From Floricoccus penangensis (lineage in GTDB: Bacteria > Bacillota > Bacilli > Lactobacillales > Streptococcaceae), in contig NZ_MKIQ01000004.1 of the NCBI RefSeq assembly GCF_001832885.1, positions 1-45,439 on the forward strand: a stretch of 45,439 nucleotides of DNA. The letters run 5' to 3'. The notes beneath the pieces were generated by a model. The model was given only the letters and a program-made list of their open reading frames with translations, did no database searches and had not been told where the DNA came from. The position numbers and the translations under genes were made by a program. Shown one piece after another: positions 23,858 to 32,645 of the stretch (position 1 is its first letter; the number at the start of each line of letters is the position of its first letter).

Positions 23858-24739
23858 ATGAAAAAATTAAATGTAAGTAAACTAATAATAATATCGCTAT
23901 TAATAATTATTCTTGCCATGGGTTCAATAATTATATCAGCTAAAGGATTTAAAAATGGCGAAAGCCCAAGTAAGATGACACAAGTTGTCAATGATACAAC
24001 GGGGGGAGCAGATAAATTATTATCAAGTCCTGGGAAATTTCTCAGGGATAAATATACCCAAATTCAAACTTTATTAAATACTTATGATGAAAACAAGAGT
24101 TTGAAAAAAGAAATATATGAACTAAGTGAAAGAGCGACAAATAATGAGGGGCTTCAAGCTGAAAATAAGTCTTTGAGAGAAGCGCTAGATCTTGAAAATA
24201 CTTTGGTAGGCTATAAAAAAATTACCGCAAATGTAATTAGCCGTAATCCTTCTTCTTGGGAAGATATTGTTATCATAGATGCTGGTAGTGATGAAGGAAT
24301 CAAATCTAACATGATTGTTATGGCAGGTAAAGGCATTATTGGTCGCGTTAGTCAAGTGAATAAGAAATCTTCAAAAATTTCACTCCTAGTTGGGCAACAT
24401 GGACTAGAAGATAAAATTCCAGTTCGAATTGGGACCACTGATAATCCTTCTTACGGTTTGCTTTCGTCATATGACTCTGATAAAGATGCTTTTGTCATTA
24501 CCCAAATAACAAGTAAAAACGAAATTAAAAAAGATGATTTAGTAGTTACAAGTGGACTAGGTGGTGATTCGCCACAAGATCTTCCAGTAGGAAAAGTAAT
24601 TGATAAGAAAAATGGCTCAGGAAGTATGACACAAGAAATTTATGTAGCCGCATCAGGTAATTTCTACGATTTGAGAACAGTAACAGTTGTTGATAGAATT
24701 GATGGCGAACATAAAGAAGAGGAAACTGCGAATGAGTAA
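23858..24739 (+). CDS. mreC: Rod shape-determining protein MreC
   Basis: A scaffold of the peripheral or elongation peptidoglycan synthesis complex. The 293-residue product has an N-terminal membrane helix (about 8-27), a coiled coil (about 65-115: LLNTYDENKSLKKEIYELSERATNNEGLQAENKSL pattern) and the tandem beta-barrel domain with VISRNPSSWEDIVIIDAGSDEGI. ATG23858 fits a GAGTGG ribosome site; ATG23852 and a TTG at 23840 are less likely. An extended -10, TG-A-TAAAAT, lies at 23819-23827. mreC overlaps mreD by eight bases. Confidence 0.93.
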   Translation: MKKLNVSKLIIISLLIIILAMGSIIISAKGFKNGESPSKMTQVVNDTTGGADKLLSSPGKFLRDKYTQIQTLLNTYDENKSLKKEIYELSERATNNEGLQAENKSLREALDLENTLVGYKKITANVISRNPSSWEDIVIIDAGSDEGIKSNMIVMAGKGIIGRVSQVNKKSSKISLLVGQHGLEDKIPVRIGTTDNPSYGLLSSYDSDKDAFVITQITSKNEIKKDDLVVTSGLGGDSPQDLPVGKVIDKKNGSGSMTQEIYVAASGNFYDLRTVTVVDRIDGEHKEEETANE

Positions 24740-25247
24740 AATAAAATGGTTTCCTATAATTGAATTCTTTCTACTTTTTGTAACTATTTTATTTGATGGG
24801 CAATTTTCTAATTTCCTCTTTGTTTTATCAAAAGGAACAGTTTATGCAACCTCGAATATTTTTTTAATCTTCCTAATGTATGTTGTCCTAAGAAATAGTT
24901 ATTTATATAATGTTTTAATTAGTTTGATATTAGGATTTATATATGATAGTTATTTTACAGGTATAATTGGAATAGCAGCATTGATTTATCCGCTTATTGC
25001 TCTTTTCATTTATCATATTCGGACAATTGTTCATACAAGTAGGGTGACGCGTTTTTACACTTTGGTAATCATAATTACTATATTTGAAGTAATGAAAGTT
25101 ACAATTGTTCAAATAATGGGACTTGGTAGTATTGAGTTTGTCCCATTTATCAGTAAGACTCTAGCACCAACCTTAGCCTTAAATATTGTATTATGGCTAT
25201 TGCTGCAAATTCCATTAGAGAAAATATTTATTGAGAGAAAATCATAG
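24732..25247 (+). CDS. mreD: Rod shape-determining protein MreD
   Basis: A 171-residue polytopic membrane partner of MreC with about five helices; the DSYFTGIIGIAALIYPL segment is typical. ATG24732 is chosen because AGAGGAA lies upstream inside mreC and the family start MSKIKWFPIIEF follows. The gene overlaps mreC by eight bases. A hairpin terminator covers its last codons. Confidence 0.92.
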   Translation: MSKIKWFPIIEFFLLFVTILFDGQFSNFLFVLSKGTVYATSNIFLIFLMYVVLRNSYLYNVLISLILGFIYDSYFTGIIGIAALIYPLIALFIYHIRTIVHTSRVTRFYTLVIIITIFEVMKVTIVQIMGLGSIEFVPFISKTLAPTLALNIVLWLLLQIPLEKIFIERKS

Positions 25248-25262
25248 AGATTCTCTCTTTTT
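25233..25262 (+). terminator. Terminator at the end of mreD
   Basis: GAGAGAA (25233-25239) pairs with TTCTCTC (25251-25257), followed by five T residues. The left arm lies within the mreD coding end. Confidence 0.75.
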
Positions 25263-25339
25263 AATTTGTAAATGATTTTAACTGGGATTTTTCTTCATAG
25301 GATAAAAAAAAAGTTAAAATATTTCATGAAATATTTACC

Positions 25340-25369
25340 TGTGGATAAAACCTTTATTTCTGTGGATAA
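25340..25369 (+). promoter_or_regulatory. Two perfect DnaA boxes upstream of pcsB
   Basis: TGTGGATAA (the complement of TTATCCACA) occurs at 25340-25348 and again at 25361-25369, same orientation, 21 bp apart, which is two helical turns. A perfect 20-bp palindrome, AAATATTTCATGAAATATTT (25317-25336), and an A9 run precede them. Confidence 0.8.
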
Positions 25370-25372
25370 TTG

Positions 25373-25447
25373 GTAACTTAAATATAAGATTTATAAAAGT
25401 AAGTAACTTAAATTACAAAATGAAACTTTATGTAACCATTCCGTAAT
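25373..25447 (+). promoter_or_regulatory. pcsB control region: direct repeats and WalR-like box
   Basis: GTAACTTAAAT occurs at 25373-25383 and 25403-25413, 30 bp apart. TGTAAC-CATTC-CGTAAT (25431-25447) matches the WalR/VicR pattern of two TGTWAH hexamers spaced by five, with one mismatch. TATACT at 25470-25475 is the likely -10 with no good -35, as expected for an activator-dependent promoter. WalR control of pcsB is established in streptococci; here it is inferred. Confidence 0.6.
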
Positions 25448-25514
25448 AGAAATTGTTTACTAAATTTTGTATACTTTACTGGTAGGTTAATAAAGGGAGG
25501 ATATCCATCAACAT

Positions 25515-26951
25515 ATGAAAAAAACAATCTTATCAATCGTATTAGCAAGTACAATTACTTTAGGAGCAGCACAAGCTCAAGTATCTGCGGACGATATTGA
25601 CTCGAAAATTAATGATAAAAATTCAAAAATAGAAAACATTAAATCTCAAGAGGCAGCAGCTTCTTCTGAAATTACATCAATTGAAAACAAAATTGCTGCA
25701 ATTAATGAAAAAAGAGATGCTCTTCAAAAAGAAAATGATGCTTTATTAGCTCAATCTCAAAAATTAAACAAAGAAATTGCACAACTACAAAAAGATATTG
25801 CAGAACGTGAAACAGCTTTACAAGAGCAAGCACGTAGCGCTCAAACTGATAGTGGTGCAACTAACTATATTTCAGCACTTGTAAGCTCTAAATCATTAGG
25901 TGATGCAGTAACACGTATTACTTCTATGCGTCAAGTTATGAATGCAAATGATGATATGATGAAACAACAAAAAGCTGACAAAGAAGCAGTTGAAGAAAAA
26001 TTAGCTGAAAATACTGCGAAAGCTAAAAAAGCTCAAGAAAATAAAGCTGAATTAGAAAATACTGCGAAAGCTCTAGATACTCAAACTGCACAACTGAAAG
26101 TTGCACAAATCAACTTAGCAGCTGAACGTGCTACTGCAGAAGATGATAAAAATAAATTAGTTGCAGAAAAAGCAGAAGCTGAAAGAGCGGCAGCAGCGGC
26201 AGCGGCAGCAGAGAAAGCTCGTCTTGAAGAAGCGGCTAAACAAGCAGCGATTGCTAAAGCAGCTGAAGAAAAAGCAGCTAAACAAGCAGCAGCGGAACAA
26301 GCGGCTCAAGCAGCAGCGGCAGCTAAACAAGCAGAAGCTGATAAAGCAGCACAAGCAGCAGCTGACGCGGCAGATGCATCAGCTAAACAAGCAGCTCAAG
26401 AAGCAGCAGCACAAGCTCAAAAAGAAGCAGATGCAGCAGCAGTACAAGCTCAAAAAGAAGCAGAAGCTGCAGCAGCTAAGAAAGCAGAAGAAGTTGTTAA
26501 TACACCAACTGTAACTGATAATACTGGTAATAATACACCTGCTCCAACACCAACTGTAACTGAAAAACCAGCTACACCATCTACTCCGACACCAGCACCA
26601 AGCTTTGGTTCTTATGAAGCAGCGAATACTTATCCTTATGGACAATGTACTTGGGGAGTTAAAGAATTCTTTGGTACTCGTGTAGGTAATTATTGGGGTA
26701 ATGCAATCAACTGGACTGGTAGTGCAGCAGCACGCGGTCATTTAGTTGATGGTAATCCAGTTCCTAATAGTACAATTGCAGTAACTAGTAACCCTGCTTG
26801 GGATGCTGGATATGGACACGTATCTGTAGTTATTGGAGTTAGTGGAGATACTGTTACAATTAGTGAAACAAATGGTGACGGTATGGCTACTGGTGCACGT
26901 ACTACAAGAAATATTCCACGTTCATCAGTTATTGGATTCATCCACGTTTAA
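25515..26951 (+). CDS. pcsB: PcsB-like peptidoglycan hydrolase (coiled-coil plus CHAP domain)
   Basis: A secreted cell-separation hydrolase of 478 residues. A signal peptide (about 1-25, cleaving near VSA-DD) is followed by a long coiled coil (28 to about 220). Then come an Ala/Lys/Gln/Glu-rich stretch (about 220-335), a Thr/Pro linker, and a C-terminal CHAP domain (365-478) with catalytic Cys378 (YGQCTW), His435 (YGHVSV) and Glu451 (ISETNGD). Order and fold match streptococcal PcsB, which is activated by FtsEX at the septum, and the mreCD-pcsB neighbourhood is conserved. It is longer than I recall for the pneumococcal protein, mainly through the Ala-rich part. GGGAGG lies 14 bases before the ATG, an unusually wide gap. 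Confidence 0.93.
   Translation: MKKTILSIVLASTITLGAAQAQVSADDIDSKINDKNSKIENIKSQEAAASSEITSIENKIAAINEKRDALQKENDALLAQSQKLNKEIAQLQKDIAERETALQEQARSAQTDSGATNYISALVSSKSLGDAVTRITSMRQVMNANDDMMKQQKADKEAVEEKLAENTAKAKKAQENKAELENTAKALDTQTAQLKVAQINLAAERATAEDDKNKLVAEKAEAERAAAAAAAAEKARLEEAAKQAAIAKAAEEKAAKQAAAEQAAQAAAAAKQAEADKAAQAAADAADASAKQAAQEAAAQAQKEADAAAVQAQKEAEAAAAKKAEEVVNTPTVTDNTGNNTPAPTPTVTEKPATPSTPTPAPSFGSYEAANTYPYGQCTWGVKEFFGTRVGNYWGNAINWTGSAAARGHLVDGNPVPNSTIAVTSNPAWDAGYGHVSVVIGVSGDTVTISETNGDGMATGARTTRNIPRSSVIGFIHV
26180..26490 (+). repeat. Low-complexity Ala-rich coding repeat in pcsB
   Basis: GCA/GCG/GCT-rich triplets code for runs such as ERAAAAAAAAEKARLEEAAK and repeated AQKEA units. The composition causes long open frames on the other frames, which are not genes. 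Confidence 0.85.
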
Positions 26952-26981
26952 TAGAAATAAATTAATTTAGATTAATAAGTA

Positions 26982-27011
26982 AAGCAACACGCAAATGCGT
27001 GTTGCTTTTTT
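26982..27011 (+). terminator. Terminator of pcsB
   Basis: Perfect 12-bp stem AAGCAACACGCA (26982-26993) / TGCGTGTTGCTT (26996-27007), then T residues to 27011. Confidence 0.93.
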
Positions 27012-27225
27012 AATATTATAATCAAATTTTCACCATACAATTTACGACATATGTTTGTTTATAATAGGATTTTTCTTTATCTATATTAATAGGTAAGTTA
27101 TAAACAATAATGTTTGTATTTTTTCTAGAAATTTACTGAAAATGTAATGAATTTATACTAGTATTTTGCTAATAAAAGGAGTATATTATAGCGGTATCAA
27201 TAACACAGGAGAGTTTTTGGAAATA

Positions 27226-29061
27226 ATGAAAAATATAAAGAAAATTTTGGTTGGTCAGCCACTAAAATCGACAGATGATGATAGCCACTTACTTACAAAA
27301 CTGCAAGCTTTGGCAATGTTATCAAGTGATGCCCTTTCATCAATTGCATATGGTACAGAGCAAATAGTATTAGTTTTACTCACTTTGTCTACAGCTGCAA
27401 TTTGGTACAGTATTCCAATCGCCATATTGGTATTGATTCTATTAGCAAGTTTAACCTTATCTTATAGACAGATTATTAAAGCATATCCCCAGGGAGGTGG
27501 GGCATATGTGGTTTCATCAGAGAATTTAGGAGATAATGCAGGTCTTATTGCTGGTGGAAGCTTATTGGTAGACTACATGTTAACAGTAGCCGTATCGGTA
27601 TCTGCTGGTGCTGATGCAATTACAGCAACAATTCCTTTTCTACATTCATATAATTTAGAAATATCCATGGTACTTGTCCTACTTCTAATGGTCATGAATT
27701 TAAGAGGGCTTAGAGAATCAGCAGGATTTTTACTAGTGCCAGTTTATACTTTTATTACTGCAACTGTTATTCTTATAGGTGTTGGTCTATTTAGAATTGC
27801 GACTGGTAGTCTTCCTTTTAATGCTACGGCTAGTATCGGAACATTTGTACCAGGAGTTTCTATGGTTCTGTTACTTAAAGCATTCTCAAGTGGTTCTGCT
27901 TCTCTTACAGGTGTTGAAGCGATTAGTAATGCCGTACCGTTCTTTAAAAAGCCAAAAGCTAAAAATGCGGCAGCAACACTGGCAATCATGGCTCTGATTT
28001 TGGGGGTATTCTTCTCTGGAATTACTTTTCTTAATTATTGGTTAGGAATTATCCCAAAAGCTGGTTCAACAGTCTTATCTCAAGTAGCACACAATGTATT
28101 TTCTTTCCCTGGTGGGGGAGCACTATATTATATTTTCCAAATTGCCACAGCTATGATTTTAGCAGTAGCTGCAAATACAGGATTCTCAGCTTTCCCTATG
28201 CTGGCATTTAATTTAGCAAAGAATAAATATATGCCACACATGTATATGGAAAAAGGTGACCGTCTTGGGTATTCAAATGGTATTATTAGTTTAGCTTTAG
28301 GCGCAATTGTTCTTCTATTTGTTTTTGACGGTAATACTGAAAGATTGATACCATTGTATTCAATCGGTGTATTTGTTCCTTTTGCTCTATCGCAAACTGG
28401 AATGGTAGTTAAGTGGCATAAAGAATATGGTAAGAATTTTTTGAAACATTCAATATCAAATATCATTGGAGCTTTTATCTCGTATGCCATCGTTTTGATT
28501 TTAATAGCTTTAAGATTTAAGGATGTTTGGCCATTCTTCTTAATTTTGCCAGCACTTATTTATATGTTTTATCGTATAAAGAAACATTATGTACAAGTTG
28601 CTGAGCAATTAAGACTTACTGAGGATGTTCATGCTACTGAATATACTGGTAATACAGTCATAGTTTTAGTAGGAAACGTTACAAGAGTTGCTGTTGGAGC
28701 AATTTCTTATGCTGAGAGCATTGGAGATGAAGTAGTTGCAATGCATGTTTCAACAAAAGAAACTAAGCATAAAAATGCTAAAGTTGAAGCTGAGTTTAAA
28801 GAGTACTTTCCTGACATTCGTTTTTCAATCGTTGAATCAAGCTATCGGGACGTTGTAAGACCAGTTGTTAGATTCGTTGATCTTGTTAGTAAAGCTGCAC
28901 AGAAGAAAGGTAAGACTGTCACAGTCATCGTTCCTCAATTCGTTCCCAATAAACGTTGGCAAAATATCCTACACAACCAAATGAGTATTCGTATTCGTTA
29001 TTATCTCGGTTTTAAAGATAACGTCATCGTTTCTACATACAGCTATAACTTGAAAAAATAA
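27226..29061 (+). CDS. kimA: Potassium importer KimA (APC family permease)
   Basis: A high-affinity K+/H+ symporter of 611 residues. About 12 membrane helices (to about 445) are followed by a cytosolic domain of about 160 residues. Long stretches agree with Bacillus KimA as I recall it: KALAMLSSDALSS-like QALAMLSSDALSSIAYGTEQ, SYRQII.AYPQGGGAY, IAGGSLLVDY and GVEAISNAVP. In Bacillus, c-di-AMP inhibits the protein. ATG27226 starts MKNIKKILVGQPLKS, the usual N-terminus; an upstream TTG frame is leader. The leader (27012-27225) is too short for a ydaO-type c-di-AMP riboswitch. Confidence 0.9.
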   Translation: MKNIKKILVGQPLKSTDDDSHLLTKLQALAMLSSDALSSIAYGTEQIVLVLLTLSTAAIWYSIPIAILVLILLASLTLSYRQIIKAYPQGGGAYVVSSENLGDNAGLIAGGSLLVDYMLTVAVSVSAGADAITATIPFLHSYNLEISMVLVLLLMVMNLRGLRESAGFLLVPVYTFITATVILIGVGLFRIATGSLPFNATASIGTFVPGVSMVLLLKAFSSGSASLTGVEAISNAVPFFKKPKAKNAAATLAIMALILGVFFSGITFLNYWLGIIPKAGSTVLSQVAHNVFSFPGGGALYYIFQIATAMILAVAANTGFSAFPMLAFNLAKNKYMPHMYMEKGDRLGYSNGIISLALGAIVLLFVFDGNTERLIPLYSIGVFVPFALSQTGMVVKWHKEYGKNFLKHSISNIIGAFISYAIVLILIALRFKDVWPFFLILPALIYMFYRIKKHYVQVAEQLRLTEDVHATEYTGNTVIVLVGNVTRVAVGAISYAESIGDEVVAMHVSTKETKHKNAKVEAEFKEYFPDIRFSIVESSYRDVVRPVVRFVDLVSKAAQKKGKTVTVIVPQFVPNKRWQNILHNQMSIRIRYYLGFKDNVIVSTYSYNLKK

Positions 29062-29077
29062 CTAATTCTTGAAATTT

Positions 29078-29105
29078 AATCGAAGTCTAGAACTTCGATT
29101 TTTTT
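29078..29105 (+). terminator. Terminator of kimA
   Basis: Perfect 9-bp stem AATCGAAGT (29078-29086) / ACTTCGATT (29092-29100) with a T run to 29105. Confidence 0.92.
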
Positions 29106-29161
29106 GTATAGAAAAATATTAACAAACTTGCGTCAAGCAATTATTAATTAAGGTGCAAATG

Positions 29162-29170
29162 TGGTAAAAT
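29162..29170 (+). promoter_or_regulatory. deoB operon promoter (extended -10)
   Basis: TG-G-TAAAAT at 29162-29170 with no clear -35. A short dyad TTGC...GCAA (29128-29140) lies upstream. Confidence 0.55.
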
Positions 29171-29205
29171 ATAAGAGAATGAAATAAATAGTGAGGTAAA
29201 ATATT

Positions 29206-30414
29206 ATGAAATTTAATCGTATTCATTTAGTTGTTATGGACTCTGTTGGAATCGGTGCTGCACCAGATTCAGATCAATTCTTTAACGTTGATAAAAATGA
29301 TACTGAAAGTGATACATTAGGTCATATTGCAGATAACTATGATCTTAAAGTTCCAAATATGGAAAAAATTGGACTTGGAAATATTGAACGTCCTACACCA
29401 CTTAAAGGTGTAGAAAAAGTTGAAAATCCGATTGGTTATGCCACTAAATTAGAAGAAATCTCTCGTGGTAAAGATACAATGACAGGTCACTGGGAAATTA
29501 TGGGCTTAAATATTCAAACACCGTTTAGAGTATTCCCAGAAGGATATCCTGAAGATTTACTTGAAAAAATTGAAGAATTTTCTGGAAGAAAAGTAATTCG
29601 CGAAGCAAATTTACCATATTCAGGAACTCAAGTAATTGAAGATTTTGGACCTCGTCAAATGGAAACTGGTGAATTAATCATTTATACAAGTGCTGACCCA
29701 GTTCTTCAGATTGCAGCCCATGAAGATGTCATTCCTTTGGATGAACTTTATAAGATTTGTGAATATGTACGCTCAATTACTCTTGACGATCCATACATGA
29801 TTGGACGTATTATTGCTCGTCCTTATGTAGGAACTCCAGGTAACTTCACACGTACTGCTGGTCGTCACGACTATGCGCTTAGTCCTTTTGGGGAAACTGT
29901 GCTTGATATTCTTGATAAGAATGAAGTTGGTACTTATTCAGTTGGTAAGATTAACGATATCTTCAACGGGGCTGGTATCAATCATGATATGGGACATACT
30001 GCTCATAATATGGCTGGTGTGGATAGACTTTTGGAAACAATTAAGGATCCAGAATTTAAGGAAGGTTTCTCATTTACTAACCTTGTAGATTTTGATGCTC
30101 TCTTTGGTCACCGTCGCGATATCGAAGGTTACGGAAATGCTATCAATGAATTCGATGCTCGTTTACCTGAAATAATGGATGCTATGGAAGAAGATGATTT
30201 ATTGCTTATCACTGCCGACCATGGTAATGATCCATCATATGTAGGTACTGACCATACTCGTGAGTATGTACCTTTACTTGCTTATAGTAAATCATTTAAA
30301 CATGGTGGAGTTCTTCCAGTAGGACACTATGCTGATATTTCTGCTACAGTTGCTGACAACTTTGGTGTTCCACAAACTGAAAATGGTAAGAGTTTCCTTA
30401 AGGAATTAGTTTAA
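29206..30414 (+). CDS. deoB: Phosphopentomutase
   Basis: This enzyme converts (deoxy)ribose 1-phosphate to the 5-phosphate, feeding nucleoside sugars to central metabolism. It is a 402-residue alkaline-phosphatase superfamily enzyme. [14 protein letters not shown] (9-22) holds the first metal Asp, [13 protein letters not shown] carries the phosphorylated Thr, and [20 protein letters not shown] carries the other metal ligands. GAGG precedes ATG29206. It is first in the deoB-punA-deoD operon; the genes are 15 and 26 bases apart. Confidence 0.97.
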   Translation: MKFNRIHLVVMDSVGIGAAPDSDQFFNVDKNDTESDTLGHIADNYDLKVPNMEKIGLGNIERPTPLKGVEKVENPIGYATKLEEISRGKDTMTGHWEIMGLNIQTPFRVFPEGYPEDLLEKIEEFSGRKVIREANLPYSGTQVIEDFGPRQMETGELIIYTSADPVLQIAAHEDVIPLDELYKICEYVRSITLDDPYMIGRIIARPYVGTPGNFTRTAGRHDYALSPFGETVLDILDKNEVGTYSVGKINDIFNGAGINHDMGHTAHNMAGVDRLLETIKDPEFKEGFSFTNLVDFDALFGHRRDIEGYGNAINEFDARLPEIMDAMEEDDLLLITADHGNDPSYVGTDHTREYVPLLAYSKSFKHGGVLPVGHYADISATVADNFGVPQTENGKSFLKELV

Positions 30415-30429
30415 GAAAGGTAAGAGAAA

Positions 30430-31245
30430 GTGACGAATATCGTATCAAATCAAATTAAAGAAACAGTTGAATATTTAAAATCAGTTGGGTTTGGTCAGGC
30501 AGACTTTGGGCTAATTCTTGGTTCTGGTCTTGGTGACTTAGCCAATGAAATTGAAAACCCAGTTGTTGCTGACTATGCTGATATCCCTAACTTCCCGTCA
30601 TCAAAAGTTGCTGGTCATGCTGGTAAATTAGTTTATGGTGACTTAGCTGGTAAGAAAGTAATAGCTATGCAAGGACGCTTCCACTATTATGAAGGTCATT
30701 CTATGCAAACTGTAACTTTGCCAGTTCGTGTAATGAAATCTTTTGGTGCAGATAGTTTAATCGTAACGAATGCAGCAGGTGGAATTAATTTTGGCCCTGG
30801 TACTCTTATGTTAATCAATGACCACATTAACTATACTTTTGATAATCCATTAATTGGAGAAAATTTGGATGAATTCGGTCCACGATTCCCTGATATGTCT
30901 GAAGCTTACAACAAGAACTATCGTGAGATTGCTCAAAAAGTAGCTGCTGATAATGGAATCAAAACTGAAGAAGGTGTTTATATGGGGTTCTCTGGTCCTA
31001 CATACGAAACACCAGCTGAAATCCGTTTTGCAAAAACAATCGGTGCTGATGCTGTAGGTATGTCTACAGTTCCAGAAGTAATTGTTGCCAACCATTCTGG
31101 CATGAAGGTTCTTGGTATCTCTGCTATCACTAATCACGCAGCAGGGCAACAAGCTGAACTTAATCATGCTGAAGTAGTAGAAGTAACAACACGCATCAAA
31201 GCTGACTTCCAAGAACTTGTTAAGTCAATTCTTGCTGCATTATAA
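30430..31245 (+). CDS. punA: Purine-nucleoside phosphorylase, trimeric class (inosine/guanosine type)
   Basis: This enzyme phosphorolyses inosine and guanosine to base and ribose 1-phosphate. In 271 residues I see GSGLGDL (31-37), the phosphate-site stretch [10 protein letters not shown] (about 82-91), VTNAAGGI (about 114-121) and the base-binding [11 protein letters not shown] (about 192-202). Translation begins at GTG30430 after AAAGG, 15 bases past deoB. Its product is the substrate of DeoB. Confidence 0.95.
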   Translation: MTNIVSNQIKETVEYLKSVGFGQADFGLILGSGLGDLANEIENPVVADYADIPNFPSSKVAGHAGKLVYGDLAGKKVIAMQGRFHYYEGHSMQTVTLPVRVMKSFGADSLIVTNAAGGINFGPGTLMLINDHINYTFDNPLIGENLDEFGPRFPDMSEAYNKNYREIAQKVAADNGIKTEEGVYMGFSGPTYETPAEIRFAKTIGADAVGMSTVPEVIVANHSGMKVLGISAITNHAAGQQAELNHAEVVEVTTRIKADFQELVKSILAAL

Positions 31246-31271
31246 AAAATAATTTATTAAAGAGGAAAAAA

Positions 31272-31982
31272 ATGTCAACACATATTGAAGCAAAAAAAGG
31301 TGAAATCGCTGATAAAATTCTTTTACCAGGAGATCCCCTTCGTGCAAAATTTATTGCTGAGAATTATTTAGAAGATGCTAAATTATTTAATAATGTCCGT
31401 GGAATGCTTGGTTACACAGGTACATATAAAGGACACAGAGTAAGTGTTATGGGTACTGGAATGGGTATCCCAAGTATCTCAATTTATGCACATGAACTTA
31501 TTACTGAATATGATGTTAAGAAGTTGATTCGTGTTGGTACAGCTGGTGCTCTTGCTAAAGATGTCCACGTTCGTGAAATGGTTTTAGCACAAGCAGCTGC
31601 AACAATGTCTAGTTTTGTAAGAAATGATTGGCCTGAATATGATTTCCCACAAATCGCTGACTTCGACCTTTTAGATAAGGCATACCATATTGCAAAAGAC
31701 TTGGATATCACTACTCATGTTGGATCTGTTCTATCAACTGATATTTTCTACAGTGATTTTTATGAAAAGAACGTTAAACTTGGTACTATGGGAGTTAAGG
31801 CAGTTGAGATGGAAGCAGCCGCACTTTATTATCTTGGCGCAAAATTTGGTGTACAGACTTTAGGAATCATGACAATTTCTGATAGTCTTGTTAATGATGA
31901 ACCAGACACTACTGCAGAAGAAAGAGAAACTACATTCACTAATATGATGACTGTTGGACTTGAAACTCTAATTGCAGAATAG
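31272..31982 (+). CDS. deoD: Purine-nucleoside phosphorylase, hexameric DeoD type
   Basis: A second purine phosphorylase, of the NP-I hexameric class that also accepts adenosine. The 236 residues contain [17 protein letters not shown] (17-33), RVGTAGAL (about 87-94), the [13 protein letters not shown] nucleoside site (about 175-187) and catalytic SDSLVN (about 203-208). AGAGGA precedes ATG31272. Having both PunA and DeoD extends salvage to all purine nucleosides. The operon ends at the terminator that follows. Confidence 0.96.
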   Translation: MSTHIEAKKGEIADKILLPGDPLRAKFIAENYLEDAKLFNNVRGMLGYTGTYKGHRVSVMGTGMGIPSISIYAHELITEYDVKKLIRVGTAGALAKDVHVREMVLAQAAATMSSFVRNDWPEYDFPQIADFDLLDKAYHIAKDLDITTHVGSVLSTDIFYSDFYEKNVKLGTMGVKAVEMEAAALYYLGAKFGVQTLGIMTISDSLVNDEPDTTAEERETTFTNMMTVGLETLIAE

Positions 31983-31994
31983 ATGGTAAGTTTG

Positions 31995-32027
31995 GTAGGG
32001 AGCTATTTATTTAACTTCCTACTTTTT
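31995..32027 (+). terminator. Terminator of deoB-punA-deoD
   Basis: GTAGGGAG (31995-32002) pairs with CTTCCTAC (32015-32022) with one wobble, then five T residues. Confidence 0.8.
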
Positions 32028-32054
32028 ACTTTTTGATATAAGAGAAAGATTGAA

Positions 32055-32564
32055 ATGAAAGAATTTATTTTATATAAGAAAAAAATAAGTACAACTTTTG
32101 ATATAATTTTAGCTGTTGTACTACCTATTATTCCAATAGTAGCTTTCTTTAACACGGAAGGAACTGGGAAGATAGTTTGGGGTGCATTCGCATTATTCTG
32201 TATAGTTATCTTTGTTCCAAATATTGTACGTAAATTAATGGCTTTATTCAATGGTGGAGAGGTCATTGCTCGTGTAACAAAAACAACTGTTTATGAATCT
32301 TCTAGTTTTATTTCATTTATTAAAAAACCAATTCCTTGGTCATCTGTTCAAGGACTTGAGATGTATGGTGATGGAATTCAACTTATTCTACCTCCTGATA
32401 GGGACGGAAGAGTTAAGATTCGGGTTGTAGACTTACCTCATTTTAGAAAGCAAACTTTAGTTGGACAATATAATGAAAATGGAATTTTTCATTCAATGGA
32501 AAATGAAGAAGTATTTGAAATTTTTAATGAGTTTTACAGTAGATATAAGAAAAACCAGCTATAA
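32055..32564 (+). CDS. Two-helix membrane protein with PH-like domain, function unknown
   Basis: A 169-residue protein. Two membrane helices (about 15-33 and 40-62) are followed by a soluble beta-rich part in which TVYESSSFISFIKKPIPWSSVQGLEMYGDGIQLIL resembles the strand pattern of bacterial PH-like domains (STM3941 type). No catalytic motif is visible. AGAAAG precedes ATG32055. It stands alone between the nucleoside operon and corA. Family assignment is tentative. Confidence 0.6.
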   Translation: MKEFILYKKKISTTFDIILAVVLPIIPIVAFFNTEGTGKIVWGAFALFCIVIFVPNIVRKLMALFNGGEVIARVTKTTVYESSSFISFIKKPIPWSSVQGLEMYGDGIQLILPPDRDGRVKIRVVDLPHFRKQTLVGQYNENGIFHSMENEEVFEIFNEFYSRYKKNQL

Positions 32565-32577
32565 AGCTGTTTTTTTA
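32551..32577 (+). terminator. Terminator overlapping the end of the PH-like membrane gene
   Basis: Short stem CAGCT (32556-32560) / AGCTG (32565-32569) with A and T flanks, and a T run to 32576. The left arm and loop hold the last codons and the stop. Confidence 0.7.
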
Positions 32578-32645
32578 TTGTTCAATAAACAAAATATCCA
32601 AAAAATATGTATAATGATTAAGAGAAGTTCAAAGGAGATAGTTAA

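Noticed and set aside
25317-25369. The DnaA-box pair as the chromosome origin
   Set aside because: Only two boxes are present and no dnaA, dnaN or rpmH gene is near; a regulatory or titration site is more likely.
26157-26741. Long open frames in other frames over the pcsB Ala-rich part
   Set aside because: GCA/GCT triplet repeats keep all frames open; the products are Gln/Lys or Cys/Phe low-complexity sequence.
27012-27225. A ydaO-type c-di-AMP riboswitch before kimA
   Set aside because: The leader is short and AT-rich with no conserved ydaO core that I can see.
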